Positions 9,664-19,375 are shown, numbered from the stretch's first letter. The stretch is 35,314 nucleotides of DNA from Chloroflexota bacterium (GCA_030611015.1 JAUWQP010000006.1:1-35314); one strand, 5' to 3'. Notes: generated by a model not told the origin, from the sequence alone. A program made the numbers and translations.

Positions 9664-9727
9664 GGTATCCTGAGAACATAATATCTGATTTGTAGTAGGC
9701 CTGATTGGTATGGTATCCCTGGTATTT
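9664..9727 (+). repeat. 64-bp hairpin repeat, copy 3
   Basis: GGTATCCTGAGAACATAATATCTGATTTGTAGTAGGCCTGATTGGTATGGTATCCCTGGTATTT. Confidence 0.9.
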
Positions 9728-9784
9728 GGAATAATGCAACTTTTTACCACTTTTTGCATTACAGTAACACGGGAGGCAATAAAA

Positions 9785-10531
9785 ATGAGAAGGAAATTAC
9801 TTATTGCGGTGGCGCTGGTGCTAGCAGTTGGCTTGGTTATCTACGCGGTCCTTGCAGCAACATCCTCTCCGATTCACCTTGAATTCGATTTTTGTCATGG
9901 CGCACAGGGCTGGGAAGCCGGCTTCGCTAAATATGCTCCAGAGATGGAGGATATGATGCAGCTTGAGGCAGGGATAAGACCACTGCCATCTGAACTTGAA
10001 AGCGAATGCACCGGCTACTACTTGCAGGGAATGAACCTCCCGGATGACCTCTTCATGTTCCTCAAGCGTCGATTAGGAACCGATGATGGCATAGTGCCTG
10101 GTCAGAAGCACCGCATAACATACACCATGGTCTTTGCTTCAAACGCACCCAGCGGGGCCGCAGGCATCGGTGGCGCTCCCGGCGAGTCTGTGTTCCTTAA
10201 AGCAGGTGCCGCCCCGGTGGAACCTGAGGTATACCTTGATTCTGCTACCGATTATTACCTCATGAATGTGGACAAGGGACCAGGTAACAGTGGTGGCGGG
10301 AAAGCGGCATCGCTAACCGGGCACATCGCCAATGGCCTTTCTGCCGGTGAATTTGGTACGGAAAATTCGCCCTATGTTTCCCTGGTGCGACAGCACAGAC
10401 ATAAGCATACAGTCACCGCCAGCCCCGATGGCGAACTCTGGTTGCTGGTAGGTACAGACTCCGGGTTTGAGGGGCTTACCTGCATTTACTATCAGAGCAT
10501 AGAGGTTACCCTGAAACCGGTGATATTGTAG
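9785..10531 (+). CDS. Exported / membrane-anchored conserved hypothetical protein
   Basis: N-terminal signal anchor MRRKLLIAVALVLAVGLVIYAVLAA; start moved from 9710 to 9785, after a GGGAGG Shine-Dalgarno-like stretch. Confidence 0.75.
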   Translation: MRRKLLIAVALVLAVGLVIYAVLAATSSPIHLEFDFCHGAQGWEAGFAKYAPEMEDMMQLEAGIRPLPSELESECTGYYLQGMNLPDDLFMFLKRRLGTDDGIVPGQKHRITYTMVFASNAPSGAAGIGGAPGESVFLKAGAAPVEPEVYLDSATDYYLMNVDKGPGNSGGGKAASLTGHIANGLSAGEFGTENSPYVSLVRQHRHKHTVTASPDGELWLLVGTDSGFEGLTCIYYQSIEVTLKPVIL

Positions 10532-10553
10532 TCTTCACCATTAATCGTATCAG

Positions 10554-10617
10554 GTGCTATTCCGGGGCATAACACCTGATTTGTAGAAGGCTGACTGGTA
10601 CGATGTCTCTGGAATTC
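10554..10617 (+). repeat. 64-bp hairpin repeat, copy 4
   Basis: ...GCTATTCCGGGGCATAACACCTGATTTGTAGAAGGCTGACTGGTACGATGTCTCTGGAATTC. Confidence 0.85.
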
Positions 10618-10646
10618 CGAGCGGGCAATCTGCTACAGTACCTCCG

Positions 10647-11996
10647 ATGGTTATCAAGAATCGTGACGAGCTCGGTTATACGCCACTTCGACGCTGCGCC
10701 CTCGATATTTGTGAGGCTGGCATCAGGGCGACTTTGCCAGCAGCCGTTTTACCCACCGTGGTCAATTACGACACGAACAGCCAGACTCTTTCAATCACAG
10801 GGCAGGCCCATCACATAAGGGGTCGTGTCTTTGTGGTCGGTGGAGGGAAAGCAAGTGTTGCAATGGCGGAAACCCTGGAAAACCTGCTGCCGGAATCCAG
10901 GATTATGGATGGTGTGGTGATATGCAAGGGCGGTACTTACAGAACCCGGAAAATCAGGATAGTTACCGCCGGTCACCCCATCCCGGATGCCCGTGGTGTG
11001 CACGCGACGGCGGACATACTGGCACTCAAGGACAGGTATCAGGTGGGAACCGGCGATACAGTAGTTTGCCTGCTTTCCGGCGGTGGCTCTGCCCTCCTAC
11101 CTGCTCCGGCCGAAGGAATCAGCCTTGCCGACAAACAACTGTTAACGGAGTTACTACTGGCATCCGGTGCTGAAATAAAGGAAATCAATTTGATACGTAA
11201 ACACCTTTCACAGGTGAAGGGTGGGAAGCTGGGACAGCACTTTGCTCCTGCGCAGGTCATCACTTTGATTATCTCCGATGTTATCGGTAATGACCTTTCA
11301 GCGATTGCCTCCGGGCCGACATACCCCGATCAGACAACATTCGCTGATGCCCTGGTGGTGCTTGAGAAATACCATCTCACAGATAAAATCCCTTCGAATG
11401 TTATTGCACATCTCCGCAGTGGCGCTGCCGGCAAAATGCCCGAGACCCCGAAACGACTCGACAACTGCCATAACTACATTATTGCCGATGGTCGTTTAGC
11501 GCTGGAAGCGATGCGGCAAAAAGCGGGCGAGCTTGGTTTTGCGCCGTGTATTATAACAGCAACGCAAAAGGGAGAAACCGCCACGGTTGCCAGGCAAAGA
11601 GCCAGCGAGATTATTGAAGGTAAATACGGCAGGGATGACGTACTCCTCCTCGGCGGTGAAACGACACCAGTCCTGCCAGAGGAACACGGCACAGGTGGCC
11701 GTAATCAGCACTTCGTTGGAGTGTCAATGTGTGAGTTAAAGGACTTCAAGGGGCAGTGGGTAGTAGCAAGTCTGGGCAGCGATGGCTCCGACTATCTACC
11801 TGATGTAGCAGGCGCAATAGCAGATAGCACATCATGGCAGACCGCTAACGAGTCGAAACTCGATACCGAGTCATATCTGAAGCGGTACGACAGTCACACA
11901 TTACTGAAATCAATTGGCAGATGCCTGGTTATTACCGGAGAGACTGGCACCAACGTCGGTGATGTCGCACTCTATATTCTCAAACGGCAGGCTTAG
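10647..11996 (+). CDS. Glycerate 2-kinase (DUF4147/MOFRL family)
   Basis: VFVVGGGKASVAMAE, LLSGGGSALLPAP, KHLSQVKGGKLG, LLGGETTPVL...GGRNQHF, SDGSDYLPDVAGAI. Confidence 0.9.
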   Translation: MVIKNRDELGYTPLRRCALDICEAGIRATLPAAVLPTVVNYDTNSQTLSITGQAHHIRGRVFVVGGGKASVAMAETLENLLPESRIMDGVVICKGGTYRTRKIRIVTAGHPIPDARGVHATADILALKDRYQVGTGDTVVCLLSGGGSALLPAPAEGISLADKQLLTELLLASGAEIKEINLIRKHLSQVKGGKLGQHFAPAQVITLIISDVIGNDLSAIASGPTYPDQTTFADALVVLEKYHLTDKIPSNVIAHLRSGAAGKMPETPKRLDNCHNYIIADGRLALEAMRQKAGELGFAPCIITATQKGETATVARQRASEIIEGKYGRDDVLLLGGETTPVLPEEHGTGGRNQHFVGVSMCELKDFKGQWVVASLGSDGSDYLPDVAGAIADSTSWQTANESKLDTESYLKRYDSHTLLKSIGRCLVITGETGTNVGDVALYILKRQA

Positions 11997-12014
11997 GATA
12001 TCCTTTATGTGCTC

Positions 12015-12077
12015 AGTATTCGGAGACATAATACCTGATTTGTGGCAGGTCTAATCAGCAGGGCGTCCCCGGAATTC
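12015..12077 (+). repeat. 64-bp hairpin repeat, copy 5
   Basis: AGTATTCGGAGACATAATACCTGATTTGTGGCAGGTCTAATCAGCAGGGCGTCCCCGGAATTC. Confidence 0.85.
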
Positions 12078-12175
12078 TGAAGTCGTTTAGCAATTTGCTG
12101 GCTGGATCACCGGCGTGTTAATCACCACGTTATGGTTTTAACCCCATAGTACCGGTCGGAAATTATGATAGGAAG

Positions 12176-13732
12176 TTAAATCAGCTCTCCATTCAGTAGC
12201 TTCTGTTGTCTGGCTAGCAGCGCATCATCAACCTGGATTTCTCTCACTTTCTCACAGACCTTGCGAAGGTGAAATCCCTGAACAGCCAGGGCTATAGCCA
12301 ACCCAACAAACCGAGGATATTTCAGGAGGGACGAGAAGATCAGCTTCCAATAGTACCATCCGGCTTTATCTCTAATACCTAACATAAATGTGGCTTTAAT
12401 CAATGCTTTTAGTTGTGCAGTCCCCAACTCGCCACTGTAGGCTACCCTTTTATTGGGCCTGAATTCCTTGAGGAACGTATGAATCCGTTCATAGTATTGT
12501 TTAGGCGAGTAGATTGCTTGCAGGATTCGCTTGTAACCGTTAACGAGAGCAGTAAAGTCCATTTCGGGGATGAAATTGGTAGTCCCGTCCGTATTATCAC
12601 CAGTGCCGGCGGCGAAAAGGCGGTTTTCTTTTTTCAGGCGATGCCATAGCTTCGTTCCGGGAGGGGCCACCAACATACCTACCATAGCTGTGACAATGCC
12701 GCTCTGTTGAATAAAGTCAATTTGGCTCTGGAAGATGGAGATTGGGTCACTGTCAAAACCGACAATAAAGCCTCCCATTACCTGAAAACCATGGTTTTGG
12801 AGTTTCCTAACCGAAGCCACCAGGTCGCGATTCTTATTAGCGAACTTTTTGCATTCGTTTAGACTTTCTTCATTCGGGCTTTCAATACCAACAAACACAT
12901 TGTTGAATCCGGCATCAGACATGAGTTGCATTAGTTCTTCGTCATCAGCTAGGTCTATCGAGGCTTCGGTGACAAAGTTAAACGGATACTGCCGCTCTTT
13001 CATCCACTGGATTACGGCCGGCAGGACATCTTCTTTGAGCTTCCTCCTGTTACCGATGAAATTGTCATCAACAATAAACACCCGACTTCTATAGCCCAAA
13101 TCGTAGATTGCCTCTAGCTCGGCGAGGATTTGGTCACTGGTTTTGGTCCGGGGTTTATGTCCATCCAGTACAGTGATGCCGCAAAACTCACAGTCAAAAG
13201 GGCAGCCCCGTGAATATTGGACCGTGACCATCGAGTATTTTCCCAGATCAAGAAGCGGAAATAAGGGGGCAGGGGTTTCAGTTACATCTGCCTTCCGGTC
13301 AGTCTGGTAAATATGCTTGGCGCATCCCTTCTTCAAGTCCTCCAAGAAAAGAGGCAGGGTAATTTCCGCTTCGTTTAGAATAATATGATCTACATCCTCG
13401 AACCCCAACTCTTTATATGCCATCGTGAACAGCGGACCGCCGCCAACCACTCTCCTGTCAAGTTTCTTACATCGGTCGACAACTTCACGCGTTGACCTCT
13501 GCTGGACAATCATGGCACTAACAAAAACGTAGTCAGCCCATCCAATGTCTTTGTCGTTCAATCTAGTTGTATTCATGTCCACAGCTTTCTTTTCCCAATC
13601 GGTTGGTAGCATGGCGGCAACAGTCAGTATTCCTAAAGGGGTATTCAATGCCTTCTTTTGGATGAATTTCAAAGCATGTTTAAAGCTCCAGAAAGTATCT
13701 GGATACTGTGGATAAACTAAAAGTATTTTCAA
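12176..13732 (-). CDS. B12-binding-domain radical SAM protein with DUF4070-like C-terminus
   Basis: YSRGCPFDCEFC (CxxxCxxC), N-terminal cobalamin-binding-like LLVYPQYPDTFWSF; likely TTG start at 13732 preceded by AAAGGAGG. Confidence 0.85.
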   Translation of the reverse strand: MKILLVYPQYPDTFWSFKHALKFIQKKALNTPLGILTVAAMLPTDWEKKAVDMNTTRLNDKDIGWADYVFVSAMIVQQRSTREVVDRCKKLDRRVVGGGPLFTMAYKELGFEDVDHIILNEAEITLPLFLEDLKKGCAKHIYQTDRKADVTETPAPLFPLLDLGKYSMVTVQYSRGCPFDCEFCGITVLDGHKPRTKTSDQILAELEAIYDLGYRSRVFIVDDNFIGNRRKLKEDVLPAVIQWMKERQYPFNFVTEASIDLADDEELMQLMSDAGFNNVFVGIESPNEESLNECKKFANKNRDLVASVRKLQNHGFQVMGGFIVGFDSDPISIFQSQIDFIQQSGIVTAMVGMLVAPPGTKLWHRLKKENRLFAAGTGDNTDGTTNFIPEMDFTALVNGYKRILQAIYSPKQYYERIHTFLKEFRPNKRVAYSGELGTAQLKALIKATFMLGIRDKAGWYYWKLIFSSLLKYPRFVGLAIALAVQGFHLRKVCEKVREIQVDDALLARQQKLLNGELI

Positions 13733-13894
13733 TTTAATTCCTCCTTTCAAAAACACTTAAAGTCGGCCTAACTCCACATCACTGTGTGACCAGGTTAAGC
13801 TCAAAACTATGCGTATAAGGGTGCTCATTGGTCCAGTCTGGGAGATATATAGGCTGGAATTTCCCGCTTCTATATCTCCTCAACTTCGAACTAG

Positions 13895-14194
13895 CTATCT
13901 ACCAGTTCTGACATTGCTGTAGCATTCGCTACAATACACTGGCCTACCTTGTCGGGGCTCAAATGGCACTTCGCTATCTTTGCCACATTGGGCGCATGTT
14001 GCCGGAAACATTTGGCGGCCGGTACTGCGGCTGTAGCTACGATTTCCGTATCGCTCTGACTTCCTGGCTTCACGGCACGAGGGACAGCGTTTGGGATCGT
14101 TTGTATAGTCCTTAGATTGGAAAAACTCCTGCTCCTCAGCACTGAAAGCGAAGATAGCCCCACAATCGGAACATTGGATCGACTTGTCCTGAAA
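13895..14194 (-). CDS. Zinc-ribbon protein (two CxxC-x-CxxC ribbons), start codon unclear; not in the supplied ORF track
   Basis: Manual translation: FQDKSIQCSDCGAIFAFSAEEQEFFQSKDYTNDPKRCPSCREARKSERYGNRSYSRSTGRQMFPATCAQCGKDSEVPFEPRQGRPVYCSECYSNVRTGR*. Confidence 0.75.
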   Translation of the reverse strand, partial: FQDKSIQCSDCGAIFAFSAEEQEFFQSKDYTNDPKRCPSCREARKSERYGNRSYSRSTGRQMFPATCAQCGKDSEVPFEPRQGRPVYCSECYSNVRTGR

Positions 14195-14468
14195 ACTACT
14201 TGGATGACCTCCTTTCTTCTATTAGTTGGTAGGAGTTCCGGCCATCCAATACCCGAAGAAATCTAGAGGACCTACATTGCAGTAAGTTTGCGGTAATTCC
14301 CGGTAGTACGTAATAACCTAAACTAGAACCGATAATATGCTAATATTATAGAGTACCTTTTGTCAAGTTTGTATGCTGGCTGGCTTTCTCATTCCGGTAA
14401 CTCCTCACGGTAGGTGATTACCACTAAACACACCACGAGTGTTACCCATGTATCTCAGCCTCCGCACC

Positions 14469-14546
14469 GGATAATCTGGGGAAATAATACCTGATTTGTA
14501 GTAAGCCTGGTCCTTCACAAGGTGAAGGATGGTGTCCCTGGAATTT
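14469..14546 (+). repeat. 64-bp hairpin repeat, copy 6, with nested hairpin insertion CCTTCAC-AAG-GTGAAGG
   Basis: GGATAATCTGGGGAAATAATACCTGATTTGTAGTAAGCCTGGTCCTTCACAAGGTGAAGGATGGTGTCCCTGGAATTT. Confidence 0.85.
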
Positions 14547-14620
14547 CCGGATGTCATTTCAAAGGGGTACAATGATATTGGCGATTGCCCTTGAAGTCTA
14601 TTCGAGGAGGAGCAGGAAAG

Positions 14621-15349
14621 ATGAAAAACGCGAACAAGCACATAGTCGTATGCCTTGGTGCTAGTAGGGTGCGTGGACAGGTCAGCTACAATTTCGTGAA
14701 CCTTCTAGATCAACGCATGGCCGAGGACGGCTTCCAATTCATTAATGCAGGCGTCGCAGGCGACCAGGCCTACAATGTATTGATGCGTTTGGATTCCGTT
14801 ATTGATTACCAGCCTGATTTCGTCATCATCCTGGTTGGCACGAATGATGTTACCGCTATACTCGGTTCAACGCTGGTGCGCATTTCTCGCTTAACCAGGA
14901 GGTTTCCTCAACCACCATCGGCAGAATTCTATAAATATAATATGCTCAGGATTATCAATACGCTTAAAGAGAGAACTTCAGCGAAGATTGCCCTGGTCTC
15001 GCTCCCAGTTCTTGGAGAAGACCTGGAATCAATGCCCAATCATCTCATCAAGGACTACAATGCTATGCTCAAGGATATTGCAGACGAAGAGCAAGTCAGC
15101 TATCTAGCTGTTTATGAACTCCAGGAGGAGTATTTGAGGGAGGTCCAGCACGACAGCGGCCGGCCGTATGAGAGCGGAGGTATGCTTTCAATTAAGGCAC
15201 TTGCCCGTCATTATTTGCTCAGACAGAGCTTTGACGAAATTTCCAGGAAGCACCACTTCGTACTGTTAACTGACGGGATACATATGAATAGTCGCGGCGC
15301 AACCTTCATTGCCGATGAGATTGAGGCTTTTCTGCGCTCCCATATATGA
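14621..15349 (+). CDS. SGNH/GDSL-type hydrolase
   Basis: VVCLGASRVRG (block I), NAGVAGDQAYN, VIILVGTNDVTAIL (block III), DGIHMNSRGATFIADEI (block V); start at 14621 after AGGAGGAGCAGGAAAG. Confidence 0.85.
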   Translation: MKNANKHIVVCLGASRVRGQVSYNFVNLLDQRMAEDGFQFINAGVAGDQAYNVLMRLDSVIDYQPDFVIILVGTNDVTAILGSTLVRISRLTRRFPQPPSAEFYKYNMLRIINTLKERTSAKIALVSLPVLGEDLESMPNHLIKDYNAMLKDIADEEQVSYLAVYELQEEYLREVQHDSGRPYESGGMLSIKALARHYLLRQSFDEISRKHHFVLLTDGIHMNSRGATFIADEIEAFLRSHI

Positions 15350-15368
15350 TGGTTATATGCATGTGCAC

Positions 15369-15432
15369 GGTATTATGGGGAAATAATGCCTGATTTGTGG
15401 CAGGCTTGATTGGTGTGGTGTCTCTGGAATTC
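15369..15432 (+). repeat. 64-bp hairpin repeat, copy 7
   Basis: GGTATTATGGGGAAATAATGCCTGATTTGTGGCAGGCTTGATTGGTGTGGTGTCTCTGGAATTC; 9 nt upstream of the next start codon. Confidence 0.9.
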
Positions 15433-15441
15433 TAAAGACGG

Positions 15442-16671
15442 ATGTTGGCTCTTAAGAACTTAAGACTAATTGACGGTACTGGTCATAGCCCGAGTGATAA
15501 CAGGACTATCATTATTGATGGTAAGCGCATCAAAAACGTGGGGCTGGTGACCAGTTATCCTGATAATACCAACGTGGTCGACCTGCGGGGACTTACAGTT
15601 TTACCGGGGCTTATCGATTGTCACCTTCATCTCGGTGGGCTTACCATCGACCAACCGGGGAAAGCAATTGGCAAGGTCTCGCTTAAGGATATGGCTTCAT
15701 TCTTCTTTGATTATTCACGCAACTACGCTTACCGAAGACGTTTAGCTATTGAAAACGGAGTAACTACGATAAGAAGTGCCGGCGACCATTATCCTCACAT
15801 CATCAGGCTTCGTGATAAGATTGCCGCTGGCAAGCTTTCCGGACCACGAATATTTGCCCCAGGCCCGACTATTACTGCGCCAGGAGGACATCCCACCGGC
15901 ACCATTTATAAGGGTAACCGATATATTATTGAGAACGCTGTAAGACAGATTGCAGATGTAAATACTGCTAGAGAAGAAGTCAGGAAACTTGTCGAAGGCG
16001 GAGTCGATTGTATCAAGGTTATTTACTCAGATATTAACCCTGTGGATACTACTCAAAAAGTCCCCAAGCTATCCCTTGATGTGCTGGAAGCATTAGCGGA
16101 TGAAACACATCGGCACAATCTCAGATTGATGGTCCATACGGGAACCCCGCAGGAAAGTATGGATGCCGTGAAGGCTGGGGCTGATAGCATCGAGCATGGA
16201 ATACTACCAGGGGCGAACTCCTTCGACTTCAACGATGATTTGATCAAAATGATGCTGGATAAAGGTACCTATTTTGTTCCGACATTAGCTATAGCCTGGG
16301 CTAACAAAGATACATATCCTGACGTCTTCACAGGCTTGAAGAGGACTTTAAAAAGATTGCATGCTGCAGGGGTTAATATTGCTGCTGGTACTGATTCTGG
16401 AACACCGGGAGTGGTTATTGGTAAAGGTCTCCATAAAGAATTGGAACTCATGGTAGAGGCAGGTATAAGTCCTATGGAAGCGCTAATAGCCGGAACAACA
16501 AATGCTGCTGACAACATAGCAAAAGCAAGTGAACTAGGGACCATTGAGTCTGATAAGTTAGCAGACGTTATTGCCGTTTTTGGCGATCCCCTGAAAGATA
16601 TCAGAAATACGAGAGAAATTAAGCTGGTCATTGGAGTTGGAGAGATTCTGGTCAATAAAATAAATACCTGA
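15442..16671 (+). CDS. Amidohydrolase family protein (imidazolonepropionase/prolidase-like)
   Basis: VLPGLIDCHLHLGG, MVHTGTPQESMDAVKAGADSIEHG, AAGTDSGTPG. Confidence 0.9.
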   Translation: MLALKNLRLIDGTGHSPSDNRTIIIDGKRIKNVGLVTSYPDNTNVVDLRGLTVLPGLIDCHLHLGGLTIDQPGKAIGKVSLKDMASFFFDYSRNYAYRRRLAIENGVTTIRSAGDHYPHIIRLRDKIAAGKLSGPRIFAPGPTITAPGGHPTGTIYKGNRYIIENAVRQIADVNTAREEVRKLVEGGVDCIKVIYSDINPVDTTQKVPKLSLDVLEALADETHRHNLRLMVHTGTPQESMDAVKAGADSIEHGILPGANSFDFNDDLIKMMLDKGTYFVPTLAIAWANKDTYPDVFTGLKRTLKRLHAAGVNIAAGTDSGTPGVVIGKGLHKELELMVEAGISPMEALIAGTTNAADNIAKASELGTIESDKLADVIAVFGDPLKDIRNTREIKLVIGVGEILVNKINT

Positions 16672-16708
16672 TGCTGTATTGTTGTTTCACTGAAAGAGAC
16701 GAGTCGAG

Positions 16709-17149
16709 ATGTTAGAAGTGTATTTTTTTATCCTCGGATTAGTGAACAGCGTCTCTCTGATTTTGCTCTTTCTTGTCCGAAAGAACAGGCTGGATCTTAT
16801 TTATCGATTCGGTTGGATTTATTTGCTGTTGGCTATTCCTGCAGCCTATGGGATTTTCCTGGTGCAACAGGAAAATGAAACAGTACGATACAGCATCTTT
16901 CTCGGGATCTTCCTGGCCTTTTTACTCGTAGAAGGGCTACTTGATTATGCATTAAAAATCAATTTCCGAGAGAATTGGAGGAAAAACTGGAAGTTGCTGG
17001 TACCATACTTAGGTCTCTATTACGCGATGAACTACGGATTTGTGGTGATGCCGTGGCAGACTTCTTTGGTGTGGGGGCTCATCATGCTCGGATTATTTAT
17101 TGTTCAAATAATCGCAAACCTAAAGAGTCACCCCAAAATGAGTGAATGA
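16709..17149 (+). CDS. Multipass membrane protein, unknown function
   Basis: Several predicted hydrophobic helices; 37 nt downstream of the amidohydrolase. Confidence 0.65.
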   Translation: MLEVYFFILGLVNSVSLILLFLVRKNRLDLIYRFGWIYLLLAIPAAYGIFLVQQENETVRYSIFLGIFLAFLLVEGLLDYALKINFRENWRKNWKLLVPYLGLYYAMNYGFVVMPWQTSLVWGLIMLGLFIVQIIANLKSHPKMSE

Positions 17150-17172
17150 AGCATTACTTCGGGTATGGTTCT

Positions 17173-17236
17173 GGTATTCGGGGGACATAATACCTGATTT
17201 ATAGTAGGCCTGATTGGCATGGTGCCCCTGGACTTC
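17173..17236 (+). repeat. 64-bp hairpin repeat, copy 8
   Basis: GGTATTCGGGGGACATAATACCTGATTTATAGTAGGCCTGATTGGCATGGTGCCCCTGGACTTC. Confidence 0.9.
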
Positions 17237-17293
17237 GGACAAGTCTTCAATCTGAGTTAATGTGTAGTTGAAATGGGGAGGGGCCTTACAAAA

Positions 17294-17743
17294 TTACTGC
17301 TTGCTCTCTAAAATCCCTTTAGCCCAGGCTGCAGCCCGCTCCAATTCACCTTCTTTCAGCGGCCCTTGGCCGCCTGTAACGAAGAAACCCTCCGGAGACG
17401 CTATGAGAGTACTGCCCTTTTTTTTCAGGTTGTTGGCGATGCGTCCAGCGGCATATCCAAACACCCTGACGAGTTTCGTCGGGATTCTGGTATCGAACGC
17501 AGCTACTTTGATACCTTGAAGCTCAGGGACTTTGTTAAGGAGGTTTTGAACTGCCGGCGTCGGCCTGCCCCCATGGGTCGGAGAACCTACAATGAGAAGG
17601 TCAATAGATTCCAGTTCCGAGGGATTCGCCTCGCCCGCCCGCAGTACCTTGACCTCACCGGACGGGGTAATAGCCTCAGCAATAGCCCTGGCGATTTTCT
17701 CCGTATTTCCATAAACTGAGTCATATACTATCAAAGCCTTCAT
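17294..17743 (-). CDS. Flavodoxin
   Basis: MKALIVYDSVYGNTEKIARAIAEAI (FMN P-loop), LLIVGSPTHGGRPT. Confidence 0.92.
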   Translation of the reverse strand: MKALIVYDSVYGNTEKIARAIAEAITPSGEVKVLRAGEANPSELESIDLLIVGSPTHGGRPTPAVQNLLNKVPELQGIKVAAFDTRIPTKLVRVFGYAAGRIANNLKKKGSTLIASPEGFFVTGGQGPLKEGELERAAAWAKGILESKQ

Positions 17744-17805
17744 GAGAGACACCTCCGCTCTATACTCGATTATCCAGTGTACACCCGTACTAACTAATCT
17801 TCAAG

Positions 17806-17846
17806 CATTTATAGCAGGCCTGATTGGTATTTTGTCCCTGGAATTA
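17806..17846 (+). repeat. 64-bp hairpin repeat, copy 9 (3' half only)
   Basis: CATTTATAGCAGGCCTGATTGGTATTTTGTCCCTGGAATTA; the 5' arm is not recognisable. Confidence 0.75.
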
Positions 17847-17851
17847 TGTGG

Positions 17852-18973
17852 TCAGTAATCACGGTCGAGGGGCTGCACTTCTTCTTCAAAATAACGGTGA
17901 AAGCAACGAGGCAGGTCATGGTAATCAAGATCAGATATAGCATCTGAGAAATCCTTTGAGTTTAGAGTGTTCCATAATAGAACCGCTTTACCTCGCAAGC
18001 TCCCGCTTTTTGCGTCATGTTTAAGCGCTGCTAAGGCCTTGCCTGTATAGGTGCCATCTAGTTTGATTCCTTCACACTCTCTCATCAGGGATACTGCCTC
18101 CATCCCCTCATCTGTAAAGAGCGCGTACCGTTTGTCAAAATAATCGTGTCTAATATCAATATCTGTTTCAGAGAACTCAAATTTGGGGAAAGAAGCATCC
18201 AGAGAATGAAGTAAGCAGTTAGTCTTGCTGATGAGTTTAATCATTGCGCTGGTATTGACAATTTTTTTACTGCATACCCCTACCGAGACTACTCGGCCAC
18301 CGAGATTTGCTGCCCTGAGTCCGAGAGTCAATCCGGCGGCTGTGCCCATCGTACCGCAAGCGACATAAATATACTCTGGCTCCGGTATTTCTCCACTCGT
18401 GACTTGTCTTCTTAATTCAAACGCTGCGTTAACAAAACCAATAACGCCGAGGGGCGAAGAACCGCCAGGAGAGATAAAGTGGGGAAGGTGGCCTTTTTTC
18501 AGCCTGTGCCGCAAAAGCTGATAGGTGGTTGCAGCGTAAACCAACGGCATATTTCTTACAGATTCCAACCCGGCCCCACACAAGTGTAGTTCCGCACCAC
18601 AGTAGTGGCTCATGAGTAAATTGCGGCGAACATACCGGGCATTCGGCTGGGGCATTAACATTGAGATGCTCTTCAGACCGACCTGTCGTGCATATATGGC
18701 AGTGGCCAAAGCATGGTTCGACCCAGCACCACCAAAGGTCATGACCTCCTTCGCCTTAGAGCGCAGAGCGTTGCCCAGAATGAACTCTAACTTTCGAGGC
18801 TTGTTACCACCGTAGACTTTGCCACTCAAGTCATCGCGTTTTATATAGAGTTGGCTGACGCCTAACTCAGCTCCTAATTGTTCGAGCTTTTGCACAGGGG
18901 TAGGAAATTCGCCTAGCGGTACATAGGCAAGCTTCTCCCGCAATAGCGGGTATTGCTCAAATAGCGGGATCAC
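17852..18973 (-). CDS. PLP-dependent 1-aminocyclopropane-1-carboxylate deaminase / D-cysteine desulfhydrase family
   Basis: LYIKRDDLSGKVYGGNKPRKLEF, TFGGAGSNHALATA, ACGTMGTAAGLTLGL. Confidence 0.88.
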   Translation of the reverse strand: MIPLFEQYPLLREKLAYVPLGEFPTPVQKLEQLGAELGVSQLYIKRDDLSGKVYGGNKPRKLEFILGNALRSKAKEVMTFGGAGSNHALATAIYARQVGLKSISMLMPQPNARYVRRNLLMSHYCGAELHLCGAGLESVRNMPLVYAATTYQLLRHRLKKGHLPHFISPGGSSPLGVIGFVNAAFELRRQVTSGEIPEPEYIYVACGTMGTAAGLTLGLRAANLGGRVVSVGVCSKKIVNTSAMIKLISKTNCLLHSLDASFPKFEFSETDIDIRHDYFDKRYALFTDEGMEAVSLMRECEGIKLDGTYTGKALAALKHDAKSGSLRGKAVLLWNTLNSKDFSDAISDLDYHDLPRCFHRYFEEEVQPLDRDY

Positions 18974-19117
18974 TTCTATTCTTTCCTTACGTTAATAATT
19001 GCGCAGCTCAACTCTCAGGCGTCCTGCTTTTCTAACGGCCATGACGTCATGTTATCATCGGTGGCTCTTTTTATCAATTTGGTGGTAATGAGGATATTAA
19101 GTCCTTGACAGCAGGCC

Positions 19118-19181
19118 GGTATTCTGGGGGCATAATCCCCGATTTGTAGTAGGCCTGATTGATATGGTGTCCCTGGAATTC
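19118..19181 (+). repeat. 64-bp hairpin repeat, copy 10
   Basis: GGTATTCTGGGGGCATAATCCCCGATTTGTAGTAGGCCTGATTGATATGGTGTCCCTGGAATTC. Confidence 0.9.
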
Positions 19182-19233
19182 ACACTAGAGACAAGAAAAT
19201 GCTACACTATAATAGAATAGGGCTGTAAGCGGG

Positions 19234-19268
19234 TGGTACTCGGAACTATGAGGTGTCCCGTAATTCCG
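19234..19268 (+). repeat. Possible degenerate remnant of the 64-bp repeat with apical loop deleted
   Basis: GGTACTCGGAACTATGAGGTGTCCCGTAATTCC, resembling both ends of the repeat. Confidence 0.35.
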
Positions 19269-19375
19269 CGAAAAATACACTAGTTTTGTGGACTGTACAT
19301 AAACCAATGGCTGCTGTTGGAATCCGTGTTAGGCTATTACCATTAATCGAATATGGACAATAAGGAGGCACTAAT

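Noticed and set aside
13801-13862. Possible extra degenerate hairpin repeat (ATTGGTCCAGTCTGGG...GGCTGGAATTTCCC)
   Set aside because: Only short scattered matches; conserved loop TTTGTAGTAGGCCTGATT absent.
13891-14163. 90-aa minus-strand ORF in the track
   Set aside because: Out-of-frame shadow of the zinc-ribbon reading frame, which carries the CxxC motifs.
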